Shown: positions 1 through 7,900 of the stretch, one piece after another
Numbering within the stretch: the first letter of the stretch is position 1
Layout of the letters: every line of letters starts with the position of its first letter
From: Acidobacteriaceae bacterium
GTDB lineage: Bacteria > Acidobacteriota > Terriglobia > Terriglobales > Acidobacteriaceae
Direction of reading: 5' to 3'
Assembly (NCBI GenBank): GCA_003156235.1
Contig: PMGP01000398.1
Span: 1-13,109 of the forward strand
DNA: 13,109 nt
Translations under genes and position numbers: made by a program
The notes under the pieces: generated by a model
Database searches by the model: none
What the model was told of the DNA's origin: nothing
What the model saw: only the letters and a program-made list of their open reading frames with translations

Positions 1-625
1 TGATGCGCGTCATTTCAATGTCCGCCGTGGCGCTGGGACCGGAGATGTAAGTGGCTAGAACTGGCGGCTGCTGGCAGCGACTGAAGTACTCGGGCAGGGT
101 TTCAACAATCTGGCTGGCGCGCAGGATGCAGAGATACCAGTCGGGCAGGAGGGTCAACACGCGACGGCCTTCGGTGGCGGAGTGGTGCAGAACGATGGTG
201 CCCGAATCCGCGATGCCGCATGTGGCGGCGGTGACGACGCCTTCCGCCTTCTCGATCTCATCGATGTCGAGGCCGTGGTCGATAGTCCATTCCAATCCCT
301 TGATCTTATACGCAGACGTAACCAACCACTCAGGCGGGGCTCCGGAGGGCGCAACAAATCGATGCCGGCCGCTGGCTGCAAGCTGTGTCGCAAGCGCGTC
401 GGCGAGTTCTTCCGGTGTGCACTCAACCACTTCGGCGTCGTACTCGCGCAGGCGATGAATCATCAGCTCGATGCGGGCCTGGGCAGAAAGATCGCCACGA
501 CGGATATACGCGCGGGGCAGAGCCGCATAGGCGTCGGCAAGCAGGGAGGCGTCTTGTGCGGCAGAGGGAGTGGCCGCGCGGATGCGGTCGAGAGTCAATT
601 GCCGGGATTCGACGGGCTGATTCAT
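1..625 (-). CDS. lutC: LutC/YkgG-type lactate utilization protein, partial (C-terminus off left edge)
   Basis: Third subunit of the LutABC system, which oxidises L-lactate to pyruvate in the cytoplasm. The reading frame opens with ATG at 625-623 and stays open for 208 codons to the window edge, so the C-terminus is missing; family members are usually about 210-240 residues, so most of the protein is here. It begins MNQPVESRQLTLDRI. The LUD (DUF162) fold is recognisable from the glycine-rich stretch CGIADSGTIVLHHS, followed by RRVLTLLPDWYLCI and, near the edge, the family motif GPSATADIE. The start is supported by a strong Shine-Dalgarno GGAGG at 634-630, five bases upstream. ATG overlaps the lutB stop as ATGA (625-622), so translation is probably coupled. 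LUD proteins are hard to place biochemically on their own; the lutAB context gives the assignment. Confidence 0.9.
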   Translation of the reverse strand, partial: MNQPVESRQLTLDRIRAATPSAAQDASLLADAYAALPRAYIRRGDLSAQARIELMIHRLREYDAEVVECTPEELADALATQLAASGRHRFVAPSGAPPEWLVTSAYKIKGLEWTIDHGLDIDEIEKAEGVVTAATCGIADSGTIVLHHSATEGRRVLTLLPDWYLCILRASQIVETLPEYFSRCQQPPVLATYISGPSATADIEMTRI

Positions 626-2082
626 TTTTCCTCCTTTGCATGCGTGGCCCACCACTGGTGGAAAGTTTGTTTCGGCAGGCCGCGCAGATCGCGGGTCTGG
701 GTCCACTTTGCGCCTAGGCTGGGCAGCGAGTGAATCCATCCGTCCTTGCTGGTGAAGAAGCGCAGGCCGATGCGTCCCATGCGCTGCGCCGCGTGGAAGC
801 CCCAGGCGGTGGCGAAGATGAGATTGGCGATGCGCAGGCCGAGATACATGAGATCGAAGAAACGGCCGGCCTGCTTGCGCTCCTGGTTGACGACTTGAGA
901 GCGCAGTTCGAGCAGCACCTCGGGAATGTTGATCTTGACCGGGCAGACCTCGTAGCAGGCGCCGCACAGCGAAGAGGCGTAAGGCAGCGTCTGCGCGTAC
1001 TTCATCTGCATTAGTTGCGGCGTGAGGATGGCGCCGATGGGGCCGGGATAGACCGAGCCGTAGGCGTGGCCGCCGGTCTGGCGATAGACGGGGCAGGTGT
1101 TCATGCATGCCGCGCAGCGGATGCACTTGAGCGTCTGCCGTTCCTTGGTTTTGGCGAGGATGCGGGAGCGGCCGTTGTCGAGCAGGACGACATGAAATTT
1201 CTGCGGGCCATCGCCGGGCGAGACACCGGTCCAGAGCGATGTGTAAGGGTTCATGCGCTCGCCGGTGGCGGAGCGAGCCAGAAGTTGGAGCATGACTTCA
1301 AGATCCTGGAAGCGGGGCAGCACCTTCTCTATACCCACCAGGCTGATCAGAGTGCGCGGCAGTGTGAGGCACATGCGGCCGTTGCCCTCGGACTCGACTA
1401 CTGAGACTGTGCCGGATTCCGCGATGAGAAAATTGGCGCCGCTGATGGCCGTTGGGACGGTCAAAAACTTCTGGCGGAGATAGGTGCGGGCGGCGTTGGT
1501 CAGCTCCTTGGGATCGTCGGAGAGGTTCTTGAGTCCCATGGTGCGGGCGAAAATCTCGCGCACCTGGCTGCGATTGATGTGCAGCGCGGGAACGACGATG
1601 TGGGAGGGTTCTCCTTCGCCCAGTTGCAGGATGATCTCCGCCAGATCGGTCTCGTAGACGTTGACGCCCGCAGCCTGAAGAAAGGGATTCAACTGAATCT
1701 CGGCCGAGGTCATGGTCTTGATCTTGATGACCTCGGAGGCGTTTTCCTCTCGGAGCAGATCGAGGATAATCTGGCGAGCTTCAGCGGCGTCGGCGGCCCA
1801 GTGGACGTGGCCTCCGGCAGCGGTGCAGCGAGCTTCGAACTCTTCGAGGTAAACGCCGAGGTTTTCGAGCGCATGGACGCGGATGGCCGAGGCTGCCGAG
1901 CGCAGCTCCTGCCAATCGGTTTTTTCGACGACCAGCTTTCCGCGCTTGGTCTGGATAACGTCGATGGCATGGCCCACGTTCTTGCGCAGTTGCGGATTGC
2001 GCAGCATGATCAAGGCGGCCTCAGGAAAGGGCGGAGCGAAGCGAGGGTCAAGGCTGACGCGTTCGGAGCCGGCGTGGGTCAT
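622..2082 (-). CDS. lutB: LutB/YkgF-type lactate utilization iron-sulfur protein
   Basis: Iron-sulfur electron-transfer subunit of the LutABC lactate-oxidising complex. The 486 residues match the usual length (about 480). The N-terminal two thirds is a LUD domain, with conserved blocks such as NFLIAESGTVSVVESEGNGR and SLWTGVSPGDGPQKFHVVL. A ferredoxin-like module follows: C320, C323, C326 and C330 (CxxCxxCxxxCP), then C373, C376 and C380 (CxxCxxxCP), which would carry two [4Fe-4S] clusters. The tail is the helical C-terminal part typical of LutB. The ATG at 2082-2080 overlaps the lutA stop by four bases (ATGA), and the lutB stop overlaps the lutC start in the same way, so all three are probably one translationally coupled operon. 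The physiological electron acceptor cannot be told from the sequence. Here the likely substrate is the L-lactate made from rhamnose-derived L-lactaldehyde. Confidence 0.95.
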   Translation of the reverse strand: MTHAGSERVSLDPRFAPPFPEAALIMLRNPQLRKNVGHAIDVIQTKRGKLVVEKTDWQELRSAASAIRVHALENLGVYLEEFEARCTAAGGHVHWAADAAEARQIILDLLREENASEVIKIKTMTSAEIQLNPFLQAAGVNVYETDLAEIILQLGEGEPSHIVVPALHINRSQVREIFARTMGLKNLSDDPKELTNAARTYLRQKFLTVPTAISGANFLIAESGTVSVVESEGNGRMCLTLPRTLISLVGIEKVLPRFQDLEVMLQLLARSATGERMNPYTSLWTGVSPGDGPQKFHVVLLDNGRSRILAKTKERQTLKCIRCAACMNTCPVYRQTGGHAYGSVYPGPIGAILTPQLMQMKYAQTLPYASSLCGACYEVCPVKINIPEVLLELRSQVVNQERKQAGRFFDLMYLGLRIANLIFATAWGFHAAQRMGRIGLRFFTSKDGWIHSLPSLGAKWTQTRDLRGLPKQTFHQWWATHAKEEK

Positions 2083-2843
2083 TGCGCAGCCTCCGTGCGG
2101 TTATCTTCGCTGTCCGCTTCCGTGCTGGCCAGAATCTGCGCCAGATGAATTGTCTTCATGCCGGCGTACTCGCGGTGCATGGCCCCGCCCAGATGCATGA
2201 GGCAACTGTTGTCGAGGGCTGTGCAGTACTCGGCTTTGGTGGCGAGCACATCCTGAAGCTTGGCGGTCAGCATGGCTGAGGAGACCTCGGCGTTTTTCAC
2301 CGAGAACGTTCCGCCGAAGCCGCAGCAGCGGTCGACATTGGCCATTGTGGCCAGATCGAGGCCGCGCACCTTGGCCATCAGCTTGTAAGGCCGCTCGCCC
2401 AGTTGCAGAGCGCGGACTCCGTGGCAACTGGCGTGATAAACAACGCGATGGGTAAAGGTTGCGCCCACATCCTCGACACCCAGCTTGTCGATGAGGAACT
2501 CGCTCAGCTCGTAGACGCGGGGTACGAGAGCCGCGAAGTCCTTGTGGAGGGATTCGTTTCCCAGCTCGGCGAAGATGCCGGGATACTGATCGCGGATCAT
2601 GGCCACACAGGAGGAGGAGGGAATGACGACGTTCTCGGAATCCTGGTAGAGGCGGACAAAGCGCTTGGCCTGGGAGAAGGCTTCACCGCGAAAGCCGGTG
2701 TTGGCGTGCATCTGGCCGCAACAGGTTTGCCTGGGATGAAAATCGAGTGTCACGCCCAGCCGTTCCAGCAGACGCACCACGGCGCGGCCGATCTCCGGGA
2801 AGAGCGTGTCGTTATAGCAAGTGATAAAAAGCGAAGCGCGCAT
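2079..2843 (-). CDS. lutA: LutA/YkgE-type (Fe-S)-binding lactate utilization protein
   Basis: First gene of the lactate-oxidation operon, 254 residues (B. subtilis LutA is about 240). It has two cysteine-rich CCG domains of the kind found in LutA, GlpC and heterodisulfide reductase subunit B. The first has C9 (FITCYNDTLFP), C41-C42-G43 (QTCCGQM) and SSSCVAMI. The second has YHASCHG and C173-C174-G175 (DRCCGFGGTFSVK). These cysteines are expected to bind an iron-sulfur centre. The start at 2843 is preceded by GAGG at 2852-2849, five bases upstream, and aligns with the family N-terminus. It is transcribed divergently from rhaM, across a 500-bp control region. The last four bases are shared with the lutB start. 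The operon sits beside rhamnose genes rather than beside a lactate permease, which suggests that the lactate is made internally from rhamnose. Confidence 0.95.
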   Translation of the reverse strand: MRASLFITCYNDTLFPEIGRAVVRLLERLGVTLDFHPRQTCCGQMHANTGFRGEAFSQAKRFVRLYQDSENVVIPSSSCVAMIRDQYPGIFAELGNESLHKDFAALVPRVYELSEFLIDKLGVEDVGATFTHRVVYHASCHGVRALQLGERPYKLMAKVRGLDLATMANVDRCCGFGGTFSVKNAEVSSAMLTAKLQDVLATKAEYCTALDNSCLMHLGGAMHREYAGMKTIHLAQILASTEADSEDNRTEAAQ

Positions 2844-2907
2844 GGATGCCTCAAAGCCAGCAGAACTGCAACAAAAATAACATCCCCATCATATTCGATA
2901 GAGAGAT

Positions 2908-2926
2908 GAATTGTTTATTGTAACAA
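2908..2926. promoter_or_regulatory. Candidate lutA operator/-10 region with palindrome
   Basis: The palindrome TTGTTtattgtAACAA (2911-2926) has perfect 5-bp arms and a 6-bp spacer. It lies about 70 bp upstream of lutA. Read in the lutA direction (minus strand) it contains TACAAT at 2923-2918, a good -10 hexamer, but no convincing -35 lies 15-18 bp upstream. The adjoining minus-strand sequence AAACAATTC (GAATTG at 2908-2913 on the plus strand) resembles the CAATTCT sequence found near rhaM and rhaT. A regulator bound here would cover the putative -10. This is pattern-based only. Confidence 0.35.
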
Positions 2927-3099
2927 AACACCGGTTTAACGGTTATTCCATCTTGCGGATTTCGCTTCCCGCCAATCGTGAATGCTGACGCGAAAGGCAG
3001 AGTCTTCATTTTAAGGCGTAGGGCGTCGTGATCCGCTTCCACTGGGAGTCGTCGAAGCCCGGCTGGTCCGCCTTTTGCGGGTTTCCCACCATTATTTCC

Positions 3100-3133
3100 A
3101 GAAAATAAATTCTATAGGAAAAGCAATTCTATA
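3100..3133. repeat. 17-bp tandem repeat upstream of rhaM (candidate operator)
   Basis: Two head-to-tail 17-bp units, AGAAAATAAATTCTATA (3100-3116) and GGAAAAGCAATTCTATA (3117-3133), agree at 14 of 17 positions and share an exact AATTCTATA. They sit in an AT-rich patch (about 3091-3160) of an otherwise GC-rich region. The inverted pair ATACAG (3131-3136)/CTGTAT (3151-3156) follows directly, and a possible -10 TATTAT lies at 3154-3159. This is the best guess for the rhaM promoter/operator and implies a leader of about 180 nt. Confidence 0.5.
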
Positions 3134-3166
3134 CAGAAATATGGTTTAGGCTGTATTATATCCGCA

Positions 3167-3342
3167 TCCGGATTTTCGGGCTTGCGGCTGACCTGTACTC
3201 TCACCCGAGGAATCCGGACCGCAGATTGCTTGAGTGAACCTTGCTCTGCGCTTCGGGATAAGCCCGAAGAAGCGGCTAGCCAGCCTCATAGGCAGGGGCG
3301 CCGATCGGACCGGCGAAGAATTGCACATTGAAGAAGGACTTC
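3167..3342 (+). other. Structured 5' leader of rhaM (successive stem-loops)
   Basis: The region just before rhaM, which I see as non-coding, holds several consecutive hairpins. One is an 8-bp stem TCCGGATT (3167-3174)/AATCCGGA (3211-3218), extended inside by CGGG (3177-3180)/CCCG (3204-3207). The second is a perfect 7-bp stem CTTCGGG (3251-3257)/CCCGAAG (3263-3269) with a 5-nt loop. The third is a small GCCT/AGGC stem (3283-3286/3290-3293). The fourth is CGCCG (3299-3303)/CGGCG (3311-3315). The last is GAAG (3330-3333)/CTTC (3339-3342), whose loop AAGGA is the rhaM Shine-Dalgarno. I recognise no known riboswitch consensus. It could be a cis-regulatory leader, a small RNA, or chance pairing in GC-rich DNA. 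Confidence 0.4.
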
Positions 3343-3343
3343 T

Positions 3344-3658
3344 ATGCGTATTTGCTTTTTGCTCCATGTCCGCCCGGAAAAATTGCAGGAGTACAAACAG
3401 CGCCATGCACAGGTGTGGCCGGAGATGAAGGAAGCGCTACGCGAGACCGGCTGGCGCAACTACTCGCTGTTTTTGAAACCGGACGGGCTTGTGGTCGGCT
3501 ATCTGGAGACGGATAACTTCGAAAATGCCTGCGCCGGTATGCAGAAATACCCGGTCAATGCCCGCTGGCAGTCGGAGATGTCTCAGTTTTTCGAGCCGAT
3601 GCCGGCCGCGGCGGATGAGAATATGTTTCCGCTGGAGGAGGTCTTCCATCTCGATTGA
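3344..3658 (+). CDS. rhaM: L-rhamnose mutarotase
   Basis: Interconverts the alpha and beta anomers of L-rhamnose in the cytoplasm, supplying the form used by RhaA. The protein has 104 residues, the same size as E. coli RhaM, and is a single dimeric ferredoxin-like (ABM-type) domain. The N-terminal pattern HVRPEKLQEYKQRHAQVWPEM matches the family closely. Tyr17 and His21 correspond to E. coli Tyr18 and His22, the active-site residues. NYSLFL in the middle and LEEVFHLD at the end are also typical. The start follows AAGAAGGA (3331-3338) by five bases. It is co-directional with rhaT 222 bp downstream; rhaT has its own promoter-like sequence, so the two may be read separately or together. GGGCA (3677-3681)/TGCCC (3705-3709) downstream could form a weak stem but has no T-tract. 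Confidence 0.96.
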   Translation: MRICFLLHVRPEKLQEYKQRHAQVWPEMKEALRETGWRNYSLFLKPDGLVVGYLETDNFENACAGMQKYPVNARWQSEMSQFFEPMPAAADENMFPLEEVFHLD

Positions 3659-3772
3659 GAGGGAAGACCAGCATTAGGGCAGCTCGTATATCTTCGCGTA
3701 GCTATGCCCAATCCGATCAGGCTGGCGTCGGTGCGCATGGCCGCCATTCGCTGGAAAGCTGGATATTCGTTT

Positions 3773-3802
3773 TTGACAAAATCACGCGCGCCTGTTTATT
3801 TT
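3773..3802 (+). promoter_or_regulatory. Candidate sigma70-type promoter of rhaT
   Basis: A perfect -35 TTGACA (3773-3778) is followed after 18 bp by TATTTT (3797-3802; 4 of 6 to consensus). Transcription would start near 3809, inside or next to the repeated ATGAAA motif, leaving a leader of about 70 nt before the rhaT ATG. Confidence 0.6.
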
Positions 3803-3809
3803 ACCTGAG

Positions 3810-3836
3810 ATATGAAATCAATTCTTGAATGAAACA
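3810..3836. promoter_or_regulatory. Candidate operator with 17-bp-spaced ATGAAA half-sites (rhaT)
   Basis: ATGAAA occurs at 3812-3817 and again at 3829-3834, exactly 17 bp apart, just downstream of the rhaT -10. Between them lies CAATTCT, also present in the rhaM repeat. The frame ATATGAAA-N13-GAAACA (3810-3836) recurs with identical spacing upstream of rhaB (11294-11320). The position suggests a repressor site; the cognate protein may be the chimeric regulator at 11592-12725. Confidence 0.45.
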
Positions 3837-3880
3837 CTTGGCGCAAGGCCGTGCGTATTCATGGGGAATGCAGAGGCAAA

Positions 3881-4960
3881 ATGATGAACGCTAATCCGTT
3901 GTTGGGGGTCTTTCTTTGCTGGCTGGGCGGCGTGGCCTCGGCTAGCTTTTACGTTCCATTTCGCAAGGTGCGCGGCTGGTCTTGGGAGACCTACTGGCTG
4001 GTTGGCGGCGTGATGAGCTGGATCATCGCGCCCTGGGTCGGGGCGCTCCTGCTGACGCATGATCTGCTGGGCGTATTGCGTGGCGTCTCGCCGTCGGTCC
4101 TTTTCTGGACCTATTTCTTCGGCGTCTTGTGGGGAATCGGCGGCCTGACCTTCGGGCTGGCCGTGCGTTACCTGGGCATGTCGCTGGGCATGGCCTTGTG
4201 CATGGGCAACTGTGCGGTCTTTGGCACGCTGATTCCGCCCATCTTTCACCACCAATTCAGCCACCTGCTCACGCAGCGCTCGGGCATCGTGACGCTGGCG
4301 GGCATCGCCGTCTGCGTGGTGGGCATTGTCTTTGCCGGAATGGCGGGCATCTCCAAGGAAAACGAACTCTCGACCGAGGCCAAACAGGCCAGCGTGAAGG
4401 AGTTCAACCTCAAGCTGGGCCTTTCCCTGGGCATATTCGCGGGCGTCATGAGTGCCTGCCTTGCCTTTGGGCTGGATGCGGGCAAGCCCATCAAGGACCT
4501 GGTCGTGGCGCACGGAAGCAACGCACTATGGCAGGGATTGCCGGTGCTGGTAGTAGCGCTGGCTGGCGGCTTTACCACCAACTTCATCTGGTGCGCCATT
4601 CTCAATGCGCGCAACCGCAGCTATGGCGAGTACCTGAAGGCGACCGCTGATGGCGCGAAGGCTGGAAGCAAGCCCGGCTCGCTCGGCGGCAACTACTTCT
4701 TCTCCTTTTTGGCCGGCGCCATCTGGTACATGCAGTTTTTCTTTTACACCATGGGCGAATCGCAGATGGGCGACTACAAGTTCTCCAGTTGGACGCTGCT
4801 GATGGCCAGCATCATCATCTTCAGCACGCTGTGGGGCATTGCGCTCAAGGAGTGGCACGGAGTCAGCCTCCGGACCAAGGTGCTGGTGACACTGACGCTG
4901 GTGACGCTGGTCGGCTCCACGGTGATTGTCGGATACGGAAACTATCTGGGATCGCAGTGA
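3881..4960 (+). CDS. rhaT: L-rhamnose/proton symporter
   Basis: Inner-membrane symporter that imports L-rhamnose with H+. From ATG 3881 the protein has 359 residues (E. coli RhaT has 344) and shows about ten hydrophobic segments. Strong family signatures are ASFYVPFRKVRGWSWETYW near the N-terminus, VGGVMSWIIAPW, the block GVLWGIGGLTFGLAVRYLGM and the following SLGMALCMGN, and GTLIPPI. In the second half, GNYFFSFLAGAIWYMQFFFY and TLWGIALKEWHG also match. The frame is open upstream to a GTG at 3851, but the E. coli-like N-terminus begins at MMNANPLLGV. AGAGG (3872-3876) is suitably placed for ATG 3881; ATG 3884 is the alternative. The cytoplasmic loop carrying GISKENELSTEAKQASVKEF is hydrophilic, as in relatives. 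The gene is convergent with the rhamnosidase, with only 32 bp between the stops. Confidence 0.95.
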   Translation: MMNANPLLGVFLCWLGGVASASFYVPFRKVRGWSWETYWLVGGVMSWIIAPWVGALLLTHDLLGVLRGVSPSVLFWTYFFGVLWGIGGLTFGLAVRYLGMSLGMALCMGNCAVFGTLIPPIFHHQFSHLLTQRSGIVTLAGIAVCVVGIVFAGMAGISKENELSTEAKQASVKEFNLKLGLSLGIFAGVMSACLAFGLDAGKPIKDLVVAHGSNALWQGLPVLVVALAGGFTTNFIWCAILNARNRSYGEYLKATADGAKAGSKPGSLGGNYFFSFLAGAIWYMQFFFYTMGESQMGDYKFSSWTLLMASIIIFSTLWGIALKEWHGVSLRTKVLVTLTLVTLVGSTVIVGYGNYLGSQ

Positions 4961-4992
4961 GGATCTTACCTGCATCAAATTCAAACTGCCGT

Positions 4993-7900
4993 TTACTTGA
5001 CGCCCGTCACTATAAAGCTGTATGTGCCCGCCACAAATTCGTAGCCAGTCTTGCCATCCTTCTCGGCTGGCTTTTCCAGCGGCTTTCCGTTCAGCGTGTA
5101 GGTTGCGGCCTCGGATTCAGTGAGGCGCAGCCAGCCGTTCGCGTTGGGTGGAATGGTCACGGTCCAATGCGCCCGGTTACCGTCCACGCTCCAACTCGAA
5201 TGAATTTCGCCGTAGGCCGATTGATAGCGCAGATCCAGACTGCCGAGTCTGCGATCAAAGACAGGATGCAGAACGATTGTGTGGAAGCCGGCATCGAGCG
5301 GCGTCGCATCGATGCCCGCGGCATAGCGGTAGATCCAGTCTGCAACCGCGCCATAGGCATAGTGGTTGAAGGAGTTCATGCCGGGGTCGGCCATCATCTG
5401 GTCGCCGTTCCAACGCTCCCACATGGTTGTGGCGCCGTGCGTCACCATGTAGCCCCACGATGGATACTCGGTGTTGAGCAGCAGCGTGTAGGCAAGATCG
5501 GGATAGCCGGCCTTGGTCAATTCTTCCAGCAGATACGGTGTGCCGAGAAAGCCTGTTGCCAGCAACGAATGATTGGCCTCGATTTTCGCTGCCAGCTTCT
5601 TGGCAGCCGCGGCGCGCAGTTCTTCTGGGAGCAGATTCATGTGCAGCGCGAGCACGTAGCCGGTCTGCGTGTCTCCGTCCTTGCTTTTCGCATTTGGATT
5701 GTTGATCGCGCCAAAGGGTGACGAACTGTTTTCGGCTCCGGCCACAAAGCCGTCCTCATGCACAAACTGCTTTTCAAACGCGGCGCGAATCTTATCGAAG
5801 AGCTGTTTGTACTTCTCCTCATCCTGCGTACGCCCCGTGGCGTGCGCCATCTCGCGCATCAGCGTAGCGTCATAGGCCCAGTATGCGGTTGCAATGAGCA
5901 CGATGTCGGTCTTGCCTTCCGGAGAGAGCCAGTCACCGTAAGGAGTTCCGGATTCGTTGCGCCACAATCCATCGGGATTGGCGGCTGCAATGGCGTCCAG
6001 ATACTTTTCCATCGCCGCCCAGTTTTCTTCGATGATGCTCTTGTCGCCTGTCTGCAGCCACGAGGTCCAGGGAATAATCACCCCCGCATCGCTCCAGCCT
6101 GGGCCCTTCTCCCGTGTTCCCTTGGACGGGACCGGCGCATAGACGCCGTAGAACGGAGTTCCGACCTGCGTACCGCGCATATCCGTGGCAAATTTGCGCG
6201 AGAAGGCAGCGAGATCCATGTTGTAGCTGGCCGCGCGCCAAAAGACCTGCGCATCGGCCATCCATCCCAGCCGCTCGTCGCGCTGCGGGCAATCCGTGGG
6301 CACGCCGACAAAGTTCGACCGCTGCCCCCAGAGAATGTTGCTCCACAGTTGGTTGATCAGCGCGCTGCCGGTTTTGAGCTCAATCGTGAATGGCGCATCA
6401 GTGTGCAGGACCAACCCCATCACCGCGTCTTTGCCCGGAGCCGTTGGCAGGCCGGTCAGCTCCACGTAGCGGAAGCCGTGGAAGGTGAATTGCGGCATAA
6501 GATCATATTGGCCATTCGGGGCGTCACTGGATCTACGTAGCGTAAAGGCATCGGTCGCTTTTGCTGTGCGCAAATTGTCCGTGTAGATTGTGCCGTCCGG
6601 ATTCAGAACCTCGGCAAACCGGATCTGTACCTTCGTTGCATCCGGATTGTGCAATATCACACGTGCCACCCCGGAGAAGTTTTGCCCGAAGTCGTAGACG
6701 AAGACGCTAGGTTTGGGTTCGGTGACGGCCTTTGCTTCAAGCGTGCGTTCCACGCGGATGGGCGGAAAGTCCTGTGACACGATATCTGCGGGCTTTGGGC
6801 TAATGATCGATACTGATGTCCAATCGTCGAGCCATGGCGAAGCATCGAGCCATGCAGAATGCGGAGCATTCAGTGCATCCCTACTCCATTGCAAATTCTG
6901 CGTCTCTCCGTCATACAATTCGGAGTGGCGGATTACAGAATCACGCGCAGTCCAGTTCGCATCTGTCGCCACCCACTCGACGCTGCCGTCAGTGTGCTCA
7001 ATGCGCAATTGTGCCAGCAGCGCGGGCGGCGTGTCGCCGAAGTTGTTCGGTTCCTGATCCCACTTCAGCGAAGTCGAATACCAGCCCGGCGCCAGCAGCG
7101 CCCCGATTGCGTTCTCCCCTTGTGCAATCATGTCGGTTACGTCATAGCTCTGATAGACGACCTGCTCCCGATAGTCGGTCCAGCCCGGCGCAAGAACGTC
7201 GTCGCCCACGCGCCGTCCATTGAGAAACATTTCATAAGCGCCTAGCGCCGTGGTATAGAGCCTCGCTGATTTCACGTCCTTCGTCACGTCGAAGCTGTGG
7301 CGCAGAGCCTTCACGGAATCGGGAATCCAGGGATGGCCGAAAGAATCGTCTCCCGTCCCCTGCTTGCACGCGATGGAACTCTTCCAACCTGCATCGTCAA
7401 AGTTCTTCTGTTGCCAGCCGGGTCCAAACTCAAGCGAAGTTTTCCAACTCGTTCCGCTTGCAAAAACTTCAGTGGTCCCGTCCGTGTATTCCACAAACAG
7501 TGTCGCAATCATGGGCAGGGAAGCGGCTTTTTCGTTGGACTGAAGGTAATGCACCTGCTCAATGGCGATGGTGTTCGGGCCAGTCGTCAGAGCGCTAGTC
7601 GCATCGGCGCTCACAAACTTCTTCCACGGAAACTGTCTCCAGGGAGGATAAGGACTGGCCGTCAATATCTGAGCGCCATTGATCCACGCCGAGACGGTGT
7701 CCTGCCCAGTCGCGTAGAGCGTGGCAGAATGCACGGGTTTATTCAGGGTTACCGATTGCCGGAAGGCAACATGCTGCTCAGCGGGTTTTCCTTTGGGCAA
7801 AGCCTGAACGGCCGGCATAGGAAATTGATCTGGATAAGTAATCCAGGCCGCCGGAGCGTGGCGCACCGCAGCCTCTTCAGCCGTTTCGTAGCCAATCCAC

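Noticed and set aside
952..976. Second LutB cysteine group appearing to lack a fourth cysteine
   Set aside because: The CxxCxxxCP arrangement after the complete first group is the normal LutB/LldF pattern, so it is not a defect.
2403..2909. Plus-strand open frame of 168 codons opposite lutA
   Set aside because: Shadow of lutA, with no recognisable family and no ribosome binding site.
2851..3042. Minus-strand 63-codon ORF upstream of lutA
   Set aside because: It covers the candidate lutA promoter and palindrome, lacks a convincing Shine-Dalgarno and has no recognisable domain.
3851..3880. Ten-residue N-terminal extension of RhaT from GTG 3851
   Set aside because: The extension is unlike RhaT N-termini, whereas ATG 3881 has AGAGG at a proper distance and gives the family-like start.
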